A stretch of DNA of 48,092 nt from a virus. The DNA is taken from IMG/VR virus record IMGVR_UViG_3300036852_000677, positions 1 through 48,092 of that record. One strand, 5' to 3'. Of this stretch, positions 14,601-21,935 are shown piece after piece. The notes under the pieces are model-generated. The model was not told the DNA's origin. It saw only the letters and a list, made by a program, of their open reading frames with translations, and made no database searches. Position numbers and translations under genes: made by a program. Within the stretch, counting starts at the first letter, position 1; each line of letters begins with the position of its first letter.

Positions 14601-14926
14601 CCCAGCCACCGCTGCGGCCGGTGGATCACCACGGTGGCCTCCTCGCCCAGGATCGGGTAGCCGTCGCGCGCCGCCTCGGCCCGGACCTCGTCGACGGGCA
14701 GCCCGAAGCGCTCGGCGATCGCGGCGTGGATCGCCTCGAGCTGAGCCGGGCTCATCAGGTCGGCCGCCAGCAGGAAGACGAGGCCGGGCGCGCGGTCGGG
14801 GAGCCGCGCCGGTGTGGGCCACGGCGAACGGATCGGCAGGACGGCGGTCCCGAGCACCCGCTCCCAGAAGACGCCGCGCTCGCCGTGCAGGTGGATCCAG
14901 AAGTCGTGCTCGCGCGCTTCGCTCAC
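14597..14926 (-). CDS. Hypothetical protein, 109 aa
   Basis: GTG 14926 overlaps the previous stop (GTGA). Contains LVFLLAADLMSPAQLEAIHA and a C-terminal EEATVVIHRPQRWLG. Resembles its neighbours in style (single-domain alpha/beta) but no family is recognised. Confidence 0.5.
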   Translation of the reverse strand: MSEAREHDFWIHLHGERGVFWERVLGTAVLPIRSPWPTPARLPDRAPGLVFLLAADLMSPAQLEAIHAAIAERFGLPVDEVRAEAARDGYPILGEEATVVIHRPQRWLG

Positions 14927-15138
14927 CGCCACCGCATCAGATCCTTCCCCACGCGCCGCAGGAGCGCGCCGATCTCGGCGTCGGTCGGCCCGTCCTCGGG
15001 CCGGCAGATCACGATCTTGCCCGCGACGGCGTCGTGACCGACGGCGATCAGGACGAGCGGGGTCGCGTGTTCGCGCACGCAGTCTTGGCCCCAGCGCTCC
15101 AGCCGTTCGCGGGTGATGATCTCGACGGGCACCGTCAC
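14923..15138 (-). CDS. Hypothetical protein, 71 aa
   Basis: GTG 15138 overlaps the previous stop. VPVEIITRERLERWGQDCVR and PLVLIAVGHDAVAGKIVICR suggest a small alpha/beta protein. Function unknown. Confidence 0.5.
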   Translation of the reverse strand: MTVPVEIITRERLERWGQDCVREHATPLVLIAVGHDAVAGKIVICRPEDGPTDAEIGALLRRVGKDLMRWR

Positions 15139-15200
15139 GGCGCGGCCTCCAGGTGGGGCCAAGCCCCGACGCGCGTGTCGCTCAGGGGCAGGTGGTTCAC
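15135..15200 (-). CDS. Possible 21-aa ORF
   Basis: GTG 15200 and stop 15135 both take part in GTGA overlaps, matching the operon style, and it bridges otherwise uncovered DNA. Encodes NHLPLSDTRVGAWPHLEAAP. It may be real or only a coupling ORF. Confidence 0.35.
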   Translation of the reverse strand: MNHLPLSDTRVGAWPHLEAAP

Positions 15201-15355
15201 GACCGCGCCCACCACGGCCGCCTCCCCGGCCCGCGTCTGTACCAGTGCAACGACAAGCAGGGCACGAGGCAGACGTACAAGTCGAAGCCGCGCGACGTGT
15301 CCCAGAACACGCCGATCCACAGGTCGCGCGGCTCGAACAACACCTCGAATCTCAC
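15197..15355 (-). CDS. Small hypothetical protein, 52 aa
   Basis: GTG 15355 overlaps the upstream stop. Aromatic and Cys-rich: DLWIGVFWDTSRGFDLYVCL then VPCLSLHWY. Not a clear membrane segment. Function unknown. Confidence 0.5.
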   Translation of the reverse strand: MRFEVLFEPRDLWIGVFWDTSRGFDLYVCLVPCLSLHWYRRGPGRRPWWARS

Positions 15356-15519
15356 GTGCTCCCTCCCTCCCCGGTCCCGCCGCCCGCCATCATCCGGTGG
15401 CTCCCGTCCAGCCCGCACCGGGCGCACCGGAAAAAGGCCCACGTCTCGCTAGGGTTCGTGCCGACGAGCACCCAGGCGTGCCCGCCGTAGGCCAGCAGGC
15501 ACCACAGTCGACGGATCAC
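15352..15519 (-). CDS. Small zinc-ribbon-like protein, 55 aa
   Basis: GTG 15519. CLLAYGGHAW near the start and FFRCARCGLDGSHRMM in the middle give C..H...C..C, a possible zinc site. It overlaps the end of the upstream gene by 71 nt, which is unusual here; a frame error near the upstream gene end would explain it. Confidence 0.5.
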   Translation of the reverse strand: MIRRLWCLLAYGGHAWVLVGTNPSETWAFFRCARCGLDGSHRMMAGGGTGEGGST

Positions 15520-16036
15520 GTCGCCTCCCCGGTCCCGCGCCGCCCGCGTCCCCGAGGGCGGCGCGCAGAGCCGCCCGGAGGCCGCAGGTGCAGCCGCCCC
15601 CGATCCCACGCCGCAACAGCGCACACCCCGGCTGATGGGCACCGTAACGGTCCAGGGCCGCCGCCAGCGTCACGCACCGCGCCTCTGCGGCCTCGGCCCT
15701 ACCCCGGTACTCCTTCGCCTGATCCACCGCCGCCTTGATCCCGGCCCTGAGCGCCGACCCTTCCCACTCCGGCGGCAGGGGCGGAACCAGCGTGTCCAGG
15801 CGTTCCTTGTAGGCGTCCCGTTCGGCCTCGGAGGTGGCCAGGGCGGCCTCCAGCTCCCGGACCCGGTTCTCGGGCCGCTCGGCGAACCACGCCGCCAGCG
15901 CCCGCCACCCGGGAGAAGCGAAGACCGCCTCCAGATGGGCCACTCGGGCCTCCAGCGCTGCGATCACGTCGGCGCAGGCCTCCCTGCGGGCGAAGGTGAT
16001 CGCCTCGGTGTCCTGGACCTGCTGCTCGTCGCTCAC
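15449..16036 (-). CDS. Helical protein with C-terminal Cys cluster, 195 aa
   Basis: GTG 16036 overlaps the upstream stop (GTGA). A long coiled-coil-like region (ALEARVAHLEAVF, VRELEAALATSEAERDAYKE) leads to HQPGCALLRRGIGGGCTCGL. The basic tail after about residue 165 looks out of place; in the alternative frame the gene would end GTGEAT at a GTGA junction with the next gene. A late frameshift is therefore possible. Confidence 0.55.
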   Translation of the reverse strand: MSDEQQVQDTEAITFARREACADVIAALEARVAHLEAVFASPGWRALAAWFAERPENRVRELEAALATSEAERDAYKERLDTLVPPLPPEWEGSALRAGIKAAVDQAKEYRGRAEAAEARCVTLAAALDRYGAHQPGCALLRRGIGGGCTCGLRAALRAALGDAGGAGPGRRRDPSTVVPAGLRRARLGARRHEP

Positions 16037-16521
16037 GTTCCCTCCTTGGACTTACGCAGCCGGAAGGCACGGAGCTGGTTCAGGATCGGTGCGACTTCCG
16101 GCAGGCCGAGGCCGATGTGGCGGACGAAGAACTCGACGATCAGGCCGTCGGTGAGCGCAGCCTCGGCGCCCTCGATCAGGTTCTGGGCGAGATCCCGCGC
16201 CTCGTGCGCACGCAGCTGGATCCGCGTCTCGGGGCCGGGCAACGTCAGCGTCACGAACGGTTCCTTCGAGTTGGCACCGTAGCCCGACTGGACCTCGATC
16301 TTGCGCTCGGAGTCGCCCGGGACGCGCACGCCCATCGCGGCCTCGAACGCGGCGTTGGCCACGGCCTCGCCGATGCGCCGGTCGACCTCGCGCAGCGACT
16401 CGTCGAGATCGTCCCAGTCGAGCAGCCAGGACGGCTTCGGGTCGGGCTGCTCCCTGGCCCAGCTCACCCAGACGCGCCGCACGAGGCGCCCGAGCTGCTC
16501 GCGGTCGACGTGCGGCGTCAT
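16033..16521 (-). CDS. Hypothetical early protein, 162 aa
   Basis: ATG 16521 overlaps the upstream stop (ATGA). Contains VWVSWAREQPDPKPSWLLDW and a beta-rich KEPFVTLTLPGPETRIQLRA, then a helical end. Resembles small early proteins of actinobacterial phages in style; no family assigned. Confidence 0.55.
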   Translation of the reverse strand: MTPHVDREQLGRLVRRVWVSWAREQPDPKPSWLLDWDDLDESLREVDRRIGEAVANAAFEAAMGVRVPGDSERKIEVQSGYGANSKEPFVTLTLPGPETRIQLRAHEARDLAQNLIEGAEAALTDGLIVEFFVRHIGLGLPEVAPILNQLRAFRLRKSKEGT

Positions 16522-16886
16522 AACCCCCTCCCGCAGGGCTTGGGCGGACCCGGCAGCCGGTTGTCCCAGAAGCCGCGGTGCACGGCGCCCACCTGGGCCA
16601 GCAGCGCCGATCGCCGCGACGCGGGGATGCCGCCGGTCCGCAGCAGGTGGTCGACCGCGCGCGCCATCGGCGGCCCCGTCCGGCCGGCGCAGACGTCCTC
16701 GACGCAGCGGACGCAGGCGCCCCAGGCCCCCGCAGACCCCCGGTCGAGCGTGCCCCCGACCGGGGGTAGGTCCAGCACGAAGTCGACGCAGGGGAAGTCG
16801 GCCACGATCGGCCGGCCCGAGCAGAAGTCGCAGGCGCCCGGGTACCCGACCGCGCGGATCGTGACCGGAGTGCGTTGCGCGCTCAT
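16518..16886 (-). CDS. Cys-rich protein, 122 aa
   Basis: ATG 16886 overlaps the upstream stop. CDFCSGRPIVADFPC and CVRCVEDVC form a plausible treble-clef zinc site; the remainder is helical with a basic end. Probable nucleic-acid or protein adaptor; unknown. Confidence 0.55.
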   Translation of the reverse strand: MSAQRTPVTIRAVGYPGACDFCSGRPIVADFPCVDFVLDLPPVGGTLDRGSAGAWGACVRCVEDVCAGRTGPPMARAVDHLLRTGGIPASRRSALLAQVGAVHRGFWDNRLPGPPKPCGRGL

Positions 16887-17101
16887 GGCACCAGCGGCTC
16901 CGTCGGCGGGATCGCGCGCGCCACCGCCCGCTCGAGCCGGCCCGCCGCCTCGGCGATCTCGTCGCACCAGGTCCGCACCCACGGCAGCCGCCCGTGGGCC
17001 AGCGCGCTCTGGGCGGCGCTGGCTTTGAGGCCGATGAGGGCGAGCTCTGCGATCAACGGGTCGCGCAGCTCGGGCGGCAGCGGCGCGGGAGTCGTGGTCA
17101 C
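16883..17101 (-). CDS. Hypothetical protein, 72 aa
   Basis: GTG 17101 overlaps the upstream stop. Helical: PLIAELALIGLKASAAQSAL and CDEIAEAAGRLERAVARAI. No family recognised. Confidence 0.5.
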   Translation of the reverse strand: MTTTPAPLPPELRDPLIAELALIGLKASAAQSALAHGRLPWVRTWCDEIAEAAGRLERAVARAIPPTEPLVP

Positions 17102-17529
17102 AGCGTCCGCACCCCGGCGAGGACACCGCTGAACTCGGGGCACGGCCACGCCTCCGGGTCGAGCGGCGCGAAGCAATGAAGCACCCGCGGATGGATGTTG
17201 ACGAACTCCCGCCGCGGCGGGAGCACGGTCAGCGCGTAGCGGTCGCCCAGGAACGCCTCCTTGGCCCGCCGGAACTCGTCCCAGGTCGGTATCCGCTGCC
17301 GGTGGCTCACGCTGAGGTGCAGCCAGCGCTTGCCGTCGCTCTCGGTCGCGCCCGATAGGATCAGGAACAGGCCCTCGACGCGCCGGACCGAGCAGTAGGA
17401 CGCACCGTCGAGCGCTTCCTCGACCAGGCGCCAGCCGGCCGGCGGCGGCCGCGGCAGCGCGGCCAATGCCCACGGGGTCTCGCCGCGCGCGTTCAGCACG
17501 TCGAATTGGTGCGGCGTGCGCCCGATCAC
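17098..17529 (-). CDS. Hypothetical protein, 143 aa
   Basis: GTG 17529 with GGAG upstream, 22 nt after the previous stop. Segments GWRLVEEALDGASYCSVRRV, RWLHLSVSHRQRIPTWDEFR and VLHCFAPLD look like a compact alpha/beta fold of the kind found in phage proteins annotated only as hypothetical. Start by analogy with neighbours. Confidence 0.6.
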   Translation of the reverse strand: MIGRTPHQFDVLNARGETPWALAALPRPPPAGWRLVEEALDGASYCSVRRVEGLFLILSGATESDGKRWLHLSVSHRQRIPTWDEFRRAKEAFLGDRYALTVLPPRREFVNIHPRVLHCFAPLDPEAWPCPEFSGVLAGVRTL

Positions 17530-17551
17530 CGGCGTTCTCCAGCAGAGAACA

Positions 17552-17782
17552 TCAGCGTCTCCACCCGAGCAGCCGGCGCGTGCGGATCACGGTCTCCTCG
17601 AGCTCGGCGAGGTCGGCGCGCATCGCCGCGGCGCTGATCGTGGCGACGTGGCCATCGATCGTGGCCTCGATATCGGGCACGGCGATGCGGCTCTGCTCGG
17701 CGACGCGTTGGAAAGCCACGTGCGCGGTCGCGGCCGAGGTCAGCCGCTCGAGGTCCTCGCGCTCGATCGACACCTTACTCAC
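17552..17782 (-). CDS. Hypothetical helical protein, 76 aa
   Basis: GTG 17782 overlaps the upstream stop (GTGA). Contains VSIEREDLERLTSAATAHV and DLAELEETVIRTRRLLGWRR. It follows the putative recombination protein and may be its accessory; unproven. Confidence 0.5.
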   Translation of the reverse strand: MSKVSIEREDLERLTSAATAHVAFQRVAEQSRIAVPDIEATIDGHVATISAAAMRADLAELEETVIRTRRLLGWRR

Positions 17783-18429
17783 CGCACCGCCTTCTCGGCC
17801 TTGGCCGCCCGTCCCGCGCTGGCGGCGCGCTTTTGCTCGGCCTCGGCGACCGCAGGGCCCCAAGTATCGATAAACGAGGTCCACACGTTGGGTGGATCGT
17901 CCTCGGCCGGCAACTCGACGCGGGTCTGCGGGTTGATGGCGCGCATGCGCCGGTGCAGGTCGCGCGCGATCGCCCGCGCTTCGGTCGCCTCGGCCGTGCG
18001 CGCCGGGTCCTGGCTGGCGGGCTGAAGCGGCGGCGCCGGCGACCGGCTGGAGGAGGCCGGCGCCGCCGGAGGCTGGCCGTTCGTGCGCGGGGCGGGCTGC
18101 TCGTCGTCGTCGCTCCCGCCCATCTCGACGTCGGCCACCTCGCCGGTGTTCGTCGCCCACCGCAGCGCGCGCGCGATCGCCCGCGACTCGGCCATCCGGA
18201 CCGCGTGGGGCGCGATCATCTTGCTGGCGTTTTCCGGATTCGCATCCCCGATCGCCGACCACTCGCCCCGCTCCGTCTCGACCGTGGCATGCACGATCGT
18301 CGTCCAGCGGTTGCTCTCGTTGGGCAGTTGCACGATCGAGGTCGTGACCCGCTTTAGGCCGTGCTTGGACCACGCGATGTCGAGCAGTTCCCCGAACCGG
18401 GGCGTCTTCATCTTCTGCTGGCGGTCCAT
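17779..18429 (-). CDS. Putative recombination/ssDNA-handling protein, 216 aa
   Basis: ATG 18429 is coupled by TGATG. The conserved-looking core WSAIGDANPENASKM then PHAVRMAESRAIARALRWAT resembles a motif (GDASPxN...RMAETRAxARALR) seen in phage and bacterial proteins grouped with single-strand annealing or Rad52-like factors. A Pro/Ala/Ser-rich linker (about residues 105-140) leads to a helical C-terminus. Function is a family-level guess from that motif. Confidence 0.5.
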   Translation of the reverse strand: MDRQQKMKTPRFGELLDIAWSKHGLKRVTTSIVQLPNESNRWTTIVHATVETERGEWSAIGDANPENASKMIAPHAVRMAESRAIARALRWATNTGEVADVEMGGSDDDEQPAPRTNGQPPAAPASSSRSPAPPLQPASQDPARTAEATEARAIARDLHRRMRAINPQTRVELPAEDDPPNVWTSFIDTWGPAVAEAEQKRAASAGRAAKAEKAVR

Positions 18430-18767
18430 CAACGCGCCTCCGGTCCCAGGAAGTAGGCCACCAGCTCCTCGCCCGTCCACGGCCGCGCCTGCTGCCGCGC
18501 CTCGTGCTCGGCCCGCGCCCGGTCGTTGGCGCGCCGGATCGCCACGGCCGCCCGGTGCCAGCACGCAGGCCGGAGCTCACTCTGGCAGGTGCAGGTGTAG
18601 ACGTTCTCCCGCACGCAGACGACGTAACCGGAATCGACGTCGGTGCTGGATCCAACCGCGTAAAGGTCGTACCCGGCCTCCGTGGTCTGGATGAAATGCA
18701 CCAGCGCCAGCCGGGAGCGCGCCCTGTCGAACGCCCCGCGGATCTGCGCCTCTTCCGTCATCGCCAT
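18429..18767 (-). CDS. SWIM-type zinc-finger protein, 112 aa
   Basis: ATG 18767 is coupled by TGATG. VVCVRENVYTCTCQSELRPA followed by CWHRAAVAIRRAN has the CxC...CxH signature of SWIM domains, which bind DNA or proteins. Encoded just before the putative recombination protein, compatible with a DNA-transaction role. Confidence 0.7.
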   Translation of the reverse strand: MAMTEEAQIRGAFDRARSRLALVHFIQTTEAGYDLYAVGSSTDVDSGYVVCVRENVYTCTCQSELRPACWHRAAVAIRRANDRARAEHEARQQARPWTGEELVAYFLGPEAR

Positions 18768-18931
18768 CACCGCACCTCGTAGCGCGGCATCACGTCTTCG
18801 AGCGGCATCGGCGCGCAGCCCTGCGCCGCCCGGAACGCGTTCGTCTCGAGCCACAGGTCGAGCGCGCGCGTGATCTGCTGCTCGCTCACGCCCTCCTCGA
18901 TCGCCCGCTGGATCACCTGATCGGTCGTCAT
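18767..18931 (-). CDS. Small early protein, 54 aa
   Basis: ATG 18931 preceded by GGGGAGCGG. First gene of the second leftward early operon, 25 nt downstream of the likely transcription start. Helical N-terminal half (DQVIQRAIEEGVSEQQITRA). Function unknown. Confidence 0.6.
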   Translation of the reverse strand: MTTDQVIQRAIEEGVSEQQITRALDLWLETNAFRAAQGCAPMPLEDVMPRYEVR

Positions 18932-18952
18932 TGCCCGCTCCCCTTGTGCTTT

Positions 18953-18992
18953 GTGTATCCTCACTATACACTACTTGTGGATACAACACAAG
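18953..18992. promoter_or_regulatory. Twin operators between RHH cassette and early operon 2
   Basis: Two palindromes of identical 6-7-6 geometry, GTGTAT-n7-ATACAC (18953-18971) and CTTGTG-n7-CACAAG (18974-18992), with centres 21 bp apart, two helical turns. They overlap the leftward promoter and lie before the RHH gene, suggesting autoregulation by the RHH protein. Confidence 0.6.
18963..18991 (-). promoter_or_regulatory. Leftward early promoter 2
   Basis: Minus-strand TTGTGT (18991-18986), 17-nt spacer, TATAGT (18968-18963). It drives the operon beginning at 18931 and is covered by two palindromic operators. Confidence 0.65.
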
Positions 18993-19035
18993 AGGGAGAC
19001 CGTGAGTGGGACACAAGTCGGATACACTGGGGACG

Positions 19036-19197
19036 GTGGCGAACAGGCGCAACACGTACGAGCTGCACCTGTACCTCCCGGAGGCGATGCGCGAGCCGCT
19101 GAGGCGGCTCGCCGAGCGGGAGGAACGATCGGTCACGAAGTTGGTCGAGCTGATCCTCCGGCGCGAGCTGGAGGCGCAGGAGCAGCGGCCGGCGTAA
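19036..19197 (+). CDS. Ribbon-helix-helix (CopG/Arc-like) regulator, 53 aa
   Basis: GTG 19036, 7 nt after a TACACT -10-like element, predicting a leaderless message. TYELHLYLPEAMREPLRRLA followed by EREERSVTKLVELILRREL is a classic RHH layout (strand, helix, helix). It probably dimerises on the palindromes at 18953-18992, silencing early promoter 2. Its gene runs straight into the GIY-YIG coding sequence in another frame. Confidence 0.75.
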   Translation: MANRRNTYELHLYLPEAMREPLRRLAEREERSVTKLVELILRRELEAQEQRPA

Positions 19198-19661
19198 GCG
19201 TCTACCGCCTCTACGACGCGGCCGGCGTGCTGCTCTACGTCGGGATCACCCAGCGGGGTGCGCAACGGCTGACGGAGCACGGGCGCGTGCAGGAGTGGTG
19301 GCGGGCGGTGGTACGCGCCGAGCTCGAGCATCACAACACCCGCCTCGAGGCGCTGGTGCGCGAAGATGCCCTGATCCGAAGCGAGCGCCCGCGGTACAAC
19401 CGGATCGTCGGCCGGCGCTCGGCCGTGGAGGCGCCGGTGCCGGCGTGCGCGGAGCCCGGCGCCGTGCCGAAACTGAGCAGGCTGCGTGAGATCCGCGAAC
19501 AGCGGATTCTGTCGCTCGCAGATCTGGCCGCGAAGGCAGGCGTCGCACGACGCACCATCATCCGGCTCGAGAAGCACGAGGTCACCGCCCAACCGCGCAC
19601 GGTGCACAAGCTGGCCGCGGCGCTCGGCGTCGAGCCTGCCGAGCTGATCAGCGCGGAGTAG
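19194..19661 (+). CDS. GIY-YIG nuclease fused to an XRE-type HTH, about 155 aa
   Basis: VYRLYDAAGVLLYVGITQRG is the GIY-YIG hallmark; the following Arg-rich helix, HHNTRLEALVREDALI (candidate catalytic Glu) and RPRYN complete a domain of about 75 aa. A linker leads to a C-terminal HTH: REQRILSLADLAAKAGVARR then TIIRLEKHE. No ATG, GTG or TTG lies in frame near the domain start; the coding signal begins at about 19194 (GTA), overlapping the RHH stop. It may be made by frameshift from the RHH gene, from an unusual start, or the start may be lost. Convergent with the next minus-strand gene, 4 nt apart. Confidence 0.7.
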   Translation, partial: VSVYRLYDAAGVLLYVGITQRGAQRLTEHGRVQEWWRAVVRAELEHHNTRLEALVREDALIRSERPRYNRIVGRRSAVEAPVPACAEPGAVPKLSRLREIREQRILSLADLAAKAGVARRTIIRLEKHEVTAQPRTVHKLAAALGVEPAELISAE

Positions 19662-19665
19662 GCGA

Positions 19666-20598
19666 TCACGCAGCCCTCCCGGCCCGGAACCGCGGGATCG
19701 GGCGCACGCCGATGACCTCGATGCCGCCGACGCGGATCCGTTCGGCGGGGTAGCCCTGGTGGCGGATCCAGTAGCGCAGCGTCGTCGGCGGCACGCCGAG
19801 GGACGCGGCCGCGGCGGGCACGGGGAGCAGGCCGCGCTCCCGCAGCTCGTCCGGGATCCGGAGCGCGATCCGGGTCGGCACGCCCCGGCGGCGCAGCCTG
19901 ACCTCGGCGCGGTAGCGGGCCACGCTCGCCGCGCACCGCTCGTGCCAGCCGGGCAGCCGCCCGCCCTCGAGCTGGGCGACCAGGCGTCCGATCAGCGCCC
20001 GCCGGACCGCGCGCACGAGCTCGTCCGAGGCTCGGGACCAGTCGATCTCCGGCAGCTCGACCAGATCGGCCGGATCCACGAAGAAACTCTTGCTGCCGCG
20101 CTCGAACGGGATCCGCCCCTTACCCACGTAGCCGTCGCGCAGCAGCGTGTACGGGATGCCGGTGGCCAGGCGGATCCGGTGCAGGCTCCAGCCGTGCAGG
20201 CGGTAGCTGTGCCAACCCAGCTCGATCAGGCGGCTCTTGACCGCCATCGGCGTGCGGCCGAGGTCGCGCGCGATCTCCAGGCGCGGCACGCGCCCAGCCC
20301 CTTCGCGCAGGTACCAGTCGTCGAGCGCGCTCCAGGGACGGTGGTCGTTGTCCACCGGCACGCCGGCGGCCTCCCAGGCGTCCCGGAAGGTCGCGAAGTG
20401 CGACAGCACGGACGGGAACGACGGGTAGCGCCGGCCGGGCGCGTTGCCGCCGCCGCGGGTGACGGCCTGCCAGGCATCGCTCGAGGTCGGCGCGGTCCCG
20501 GTCCGGGCGTGGAAGTAGCGCAGCGCCGCGAGCACGCGTTCACGGGTCCACCACCGGGGCCGTCGGGAGGCCGTCGCGGCCGAGCGCGCGGTGCCCAT
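19666..20598 (-). CDS. DNA-binding protein with homing-endonuclease-associated-repeat-like domain, 310 aa
   Basis: ATG 20598 is coupled to parB-like by TGATG. WWTRERVLAALRYFHARTGT...SSDAW...YPSFPSVLSHFATFRDAWEAAGV resembles the repeats found beside actinobacterial homing endonucleases. Middle: RLEIARDLGRTPMAVKSRLI (HTH). C-terminus: AAAASLGVPPTTLRYWIRHQ and AERIRVGGIEVIGV, a MerR-style HTH. A multi-HTH regulator or replication factor; no nuclease residues seen. Confidence 0.6.
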   Translation of the reverse strand: MGTARSAATASRRPRWWTRERVLAALRYFHARTGTAPTSSDAWQAVTRGGGNAPGRRYPSFPSVLSHFATFRDAWEAAGVPVDNDHRPWSALDDWYLREGAGRVPRLEIARDLGRTPMAVKSRLIELGWHSYRLHGWSLHRIRLATGIPYTLLRDGYVGKGRIPFERGSKSFFVDPADLVELPEIDWSRASDELVRAVRRALIGRLVAQLEGGRLPGWHERCAASVARYRAEVRLRRRGVPTRIALRIPDELRERGLLPVPAAAASLGVPPTTLRYWIRHQGYPAERIRVGGIEVIGVRPIPRFRAGRAA

Positions 20599-21422
20599 CA
20601 GCCGACCAGCTCGACCAGGAGCGTGGGCAGCGGGCATGCGCCGCAGATCTCGGGCTGGTCCTGCATCCCGCAGGCGCAACAGACGTCGCCGACCGCCTGC
20701 GCCAGGCGCCCGAAGGTGAGCCTGCGCTCCGGGTCGGCCTCCAGCGCCGCCAGCAGATCGGCGCGCACCGCGCGCACGTTCGTCGGCGCGGCCGCCACGA
20801 CCGGACGCGGCGTGCGCGCGAAGGGCGCGTCGCCACCGAGGCTGCGGTCGACGAGGCGCTCGAGCACCGCCACCTTGAGGCCGCGGCGTGCGGCGAAGAC
20901 CGCCAGGCGACGCTGGGTCGGCCAGTCCTGGATCCGGCTCAGCGGCCGGGCGAGCGTGATCGGGATCTCGTAGCGGTCGAGCTGGTCCTGCACCTCCGGT
21001 GCGAGCTGCAGGACCTCGAGGCGGCGCGCGATCCGGTCCCGTGCGACCCCGAGCCGGCGCGCCAGGTCGGCCACGTTGGCGCCGGCGTCGATCATCCGGC
21101 GGTAGGCGCGGGCCTCCTGCAGGGGCGTCAGGGCCTCGCGCTGCAGGTTCTCGACCAGCATCACCTCGAGCTGCTGGTCCTCGGAGAGGGCCCGCTCGAG
21201 CACGGGCACCTGCCCGATGCCGGCGCGCAGGGCGGCGAGGTAGCGCCGGTGGCCGGCGACGATCGTCCCGTCCGGGGTGACCAGCAGCGGCTGGAGCACG
21301 CCCTGCGCGCGGATCGAGGCGGCGAGCTCGTCGACGTCGTAGGTGTCGATCGAGCCGCGCGGGTTGAGCGGATTGGGGAACAGCCCCTCGAGGGAGCGCA
21401 TGCGCATCGTCTCGGTCGTCAT
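20598..21422 (-). CDS. ParB/Spo0J-like protein with C-terminal Cys motif, 274 aa
   Basis: NPLNPRGSIDTYDVDELAAS, VTPDGTIVAGHRRYLAALRA (ParB/Srx CTPase-type motif GHRR) and ENLQREALTPLQEARAYRRM define the N-terminal domain; ADLARRLGVARDRIARRLEV is the HTH. The C-terminus has CCACG...CGAC, an added metal-site-like cluster. No ParA partner occurs nearby, so a replication or transcription role is as likely as partition. Confidence 0.8.
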   Translation of the reverse strand: MTTETMRMRSLEGLFPNPLNPRGSIDTYDVDELAASIRAQGVLQPLLVTPDGTIVAGHRRYLAALRAGIGQVPVLERALSEDQQLEVMLVENLQREALTPLQEARAYRRMIDAGANVADLARRLGVARDRIARRLEVLQLAPEVQDQLDRYEIPITLARPLSRIQDWPTQRRLAVFAARRGLKVAVLERLVDRSLGGDAPFARTPRPVVAAAPTNVRAVRADLLAALEADPERRLTFGRLAQAVGDVCCACGMQDQPEICGACPLPTLLVELVG

Positions 21423-21715
21423 CGTGTGTCCTCCCGGATCCAGTCGCTCAATCGCTTCACCCGGCGCGGCTCGAGGTCCTCCTGCGGCGGCGGGTCGATC
21501 GGCGAGTGCGTCGGCGCGATGCGCTGCGGGACGTCGTAGTCGCGCCGGGCCCGGACCGGGTCGACGGGCCGCGCGATTGGGCCGCGGGTCCAGGGCCGCG
21601 GCCGCGGCGGCGGCTTGAACGCTGGCCGGTCCGCGGGCCGGCGCTTCGGGCCGACGAAGACGTGGCGCTGGCCCAACTCGACGAAGCCGCGCTGGACGCC
21701 GAGGATCTCGGCCAC
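21419..21715 (-). CDS. Basic proline-rich hypothetical protein, 98 aa
   Basis: GTG 21715. After a short folded start (EILGVQRGFVELGQRHVFVG) it is rich in Pro and Arg (FKPPPRPRPWTRGP). Probably disordered. Lies directly before the parB-like gene with an ATGA overlap. Confidence 0.5.
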   Translation of the reverse strand: MAEILGVQRGFVELGQRHVFVGPKRRPADRPAFKPPPRPRPWTRGPIARPVDPVRARRDYDVPQRIAPTHSPIDPPPQEDLEPRRVKRLSDWIREDTR

Positions 21716-21716
21716 C

Positions 21717-21935
21717 TCAGTCGAGTGCCGGCAGGGTCGGCGCGCCGATCTCGCGCAGCCGGATCGAGACGGGCACCTCGTCCCGGGTGTACGGGCAGCG
21801 GATCTCGGGCGCGTAGAAGTTCCGGCAGGCGAGGAAGCGTTTGCCGTCGGCTTTGCGGGTCATCAGCAGGAGCTGGCCGCCGCACTCGGGGCAGCCCGAC
21901 GTGGTCGGGACGTTCTGCTTGATCGACTCAGTCAC
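21717..21935 (-). CDS. Topoisomerase-type zinc-ribbon protein, 72 aa
   Basis: CPECGGQLLLMTRKADGKRF followed by LACRNFYAPEIRC matches the C-terminal topoisomerase I zinc finger (CPxCG...G.F..C....C). It probably binds single-stranded nucleic acid. Overlaps the upstream wHTH gene by 8 nt. Confidence 0.7.
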   Translation of the reverse strand: MTESIKQNVPTTSGCPECGGQLLLMTRKADGKRFLACRNFYAPEIRCPYTRDEVPVSIRLREIGAPTLPALD

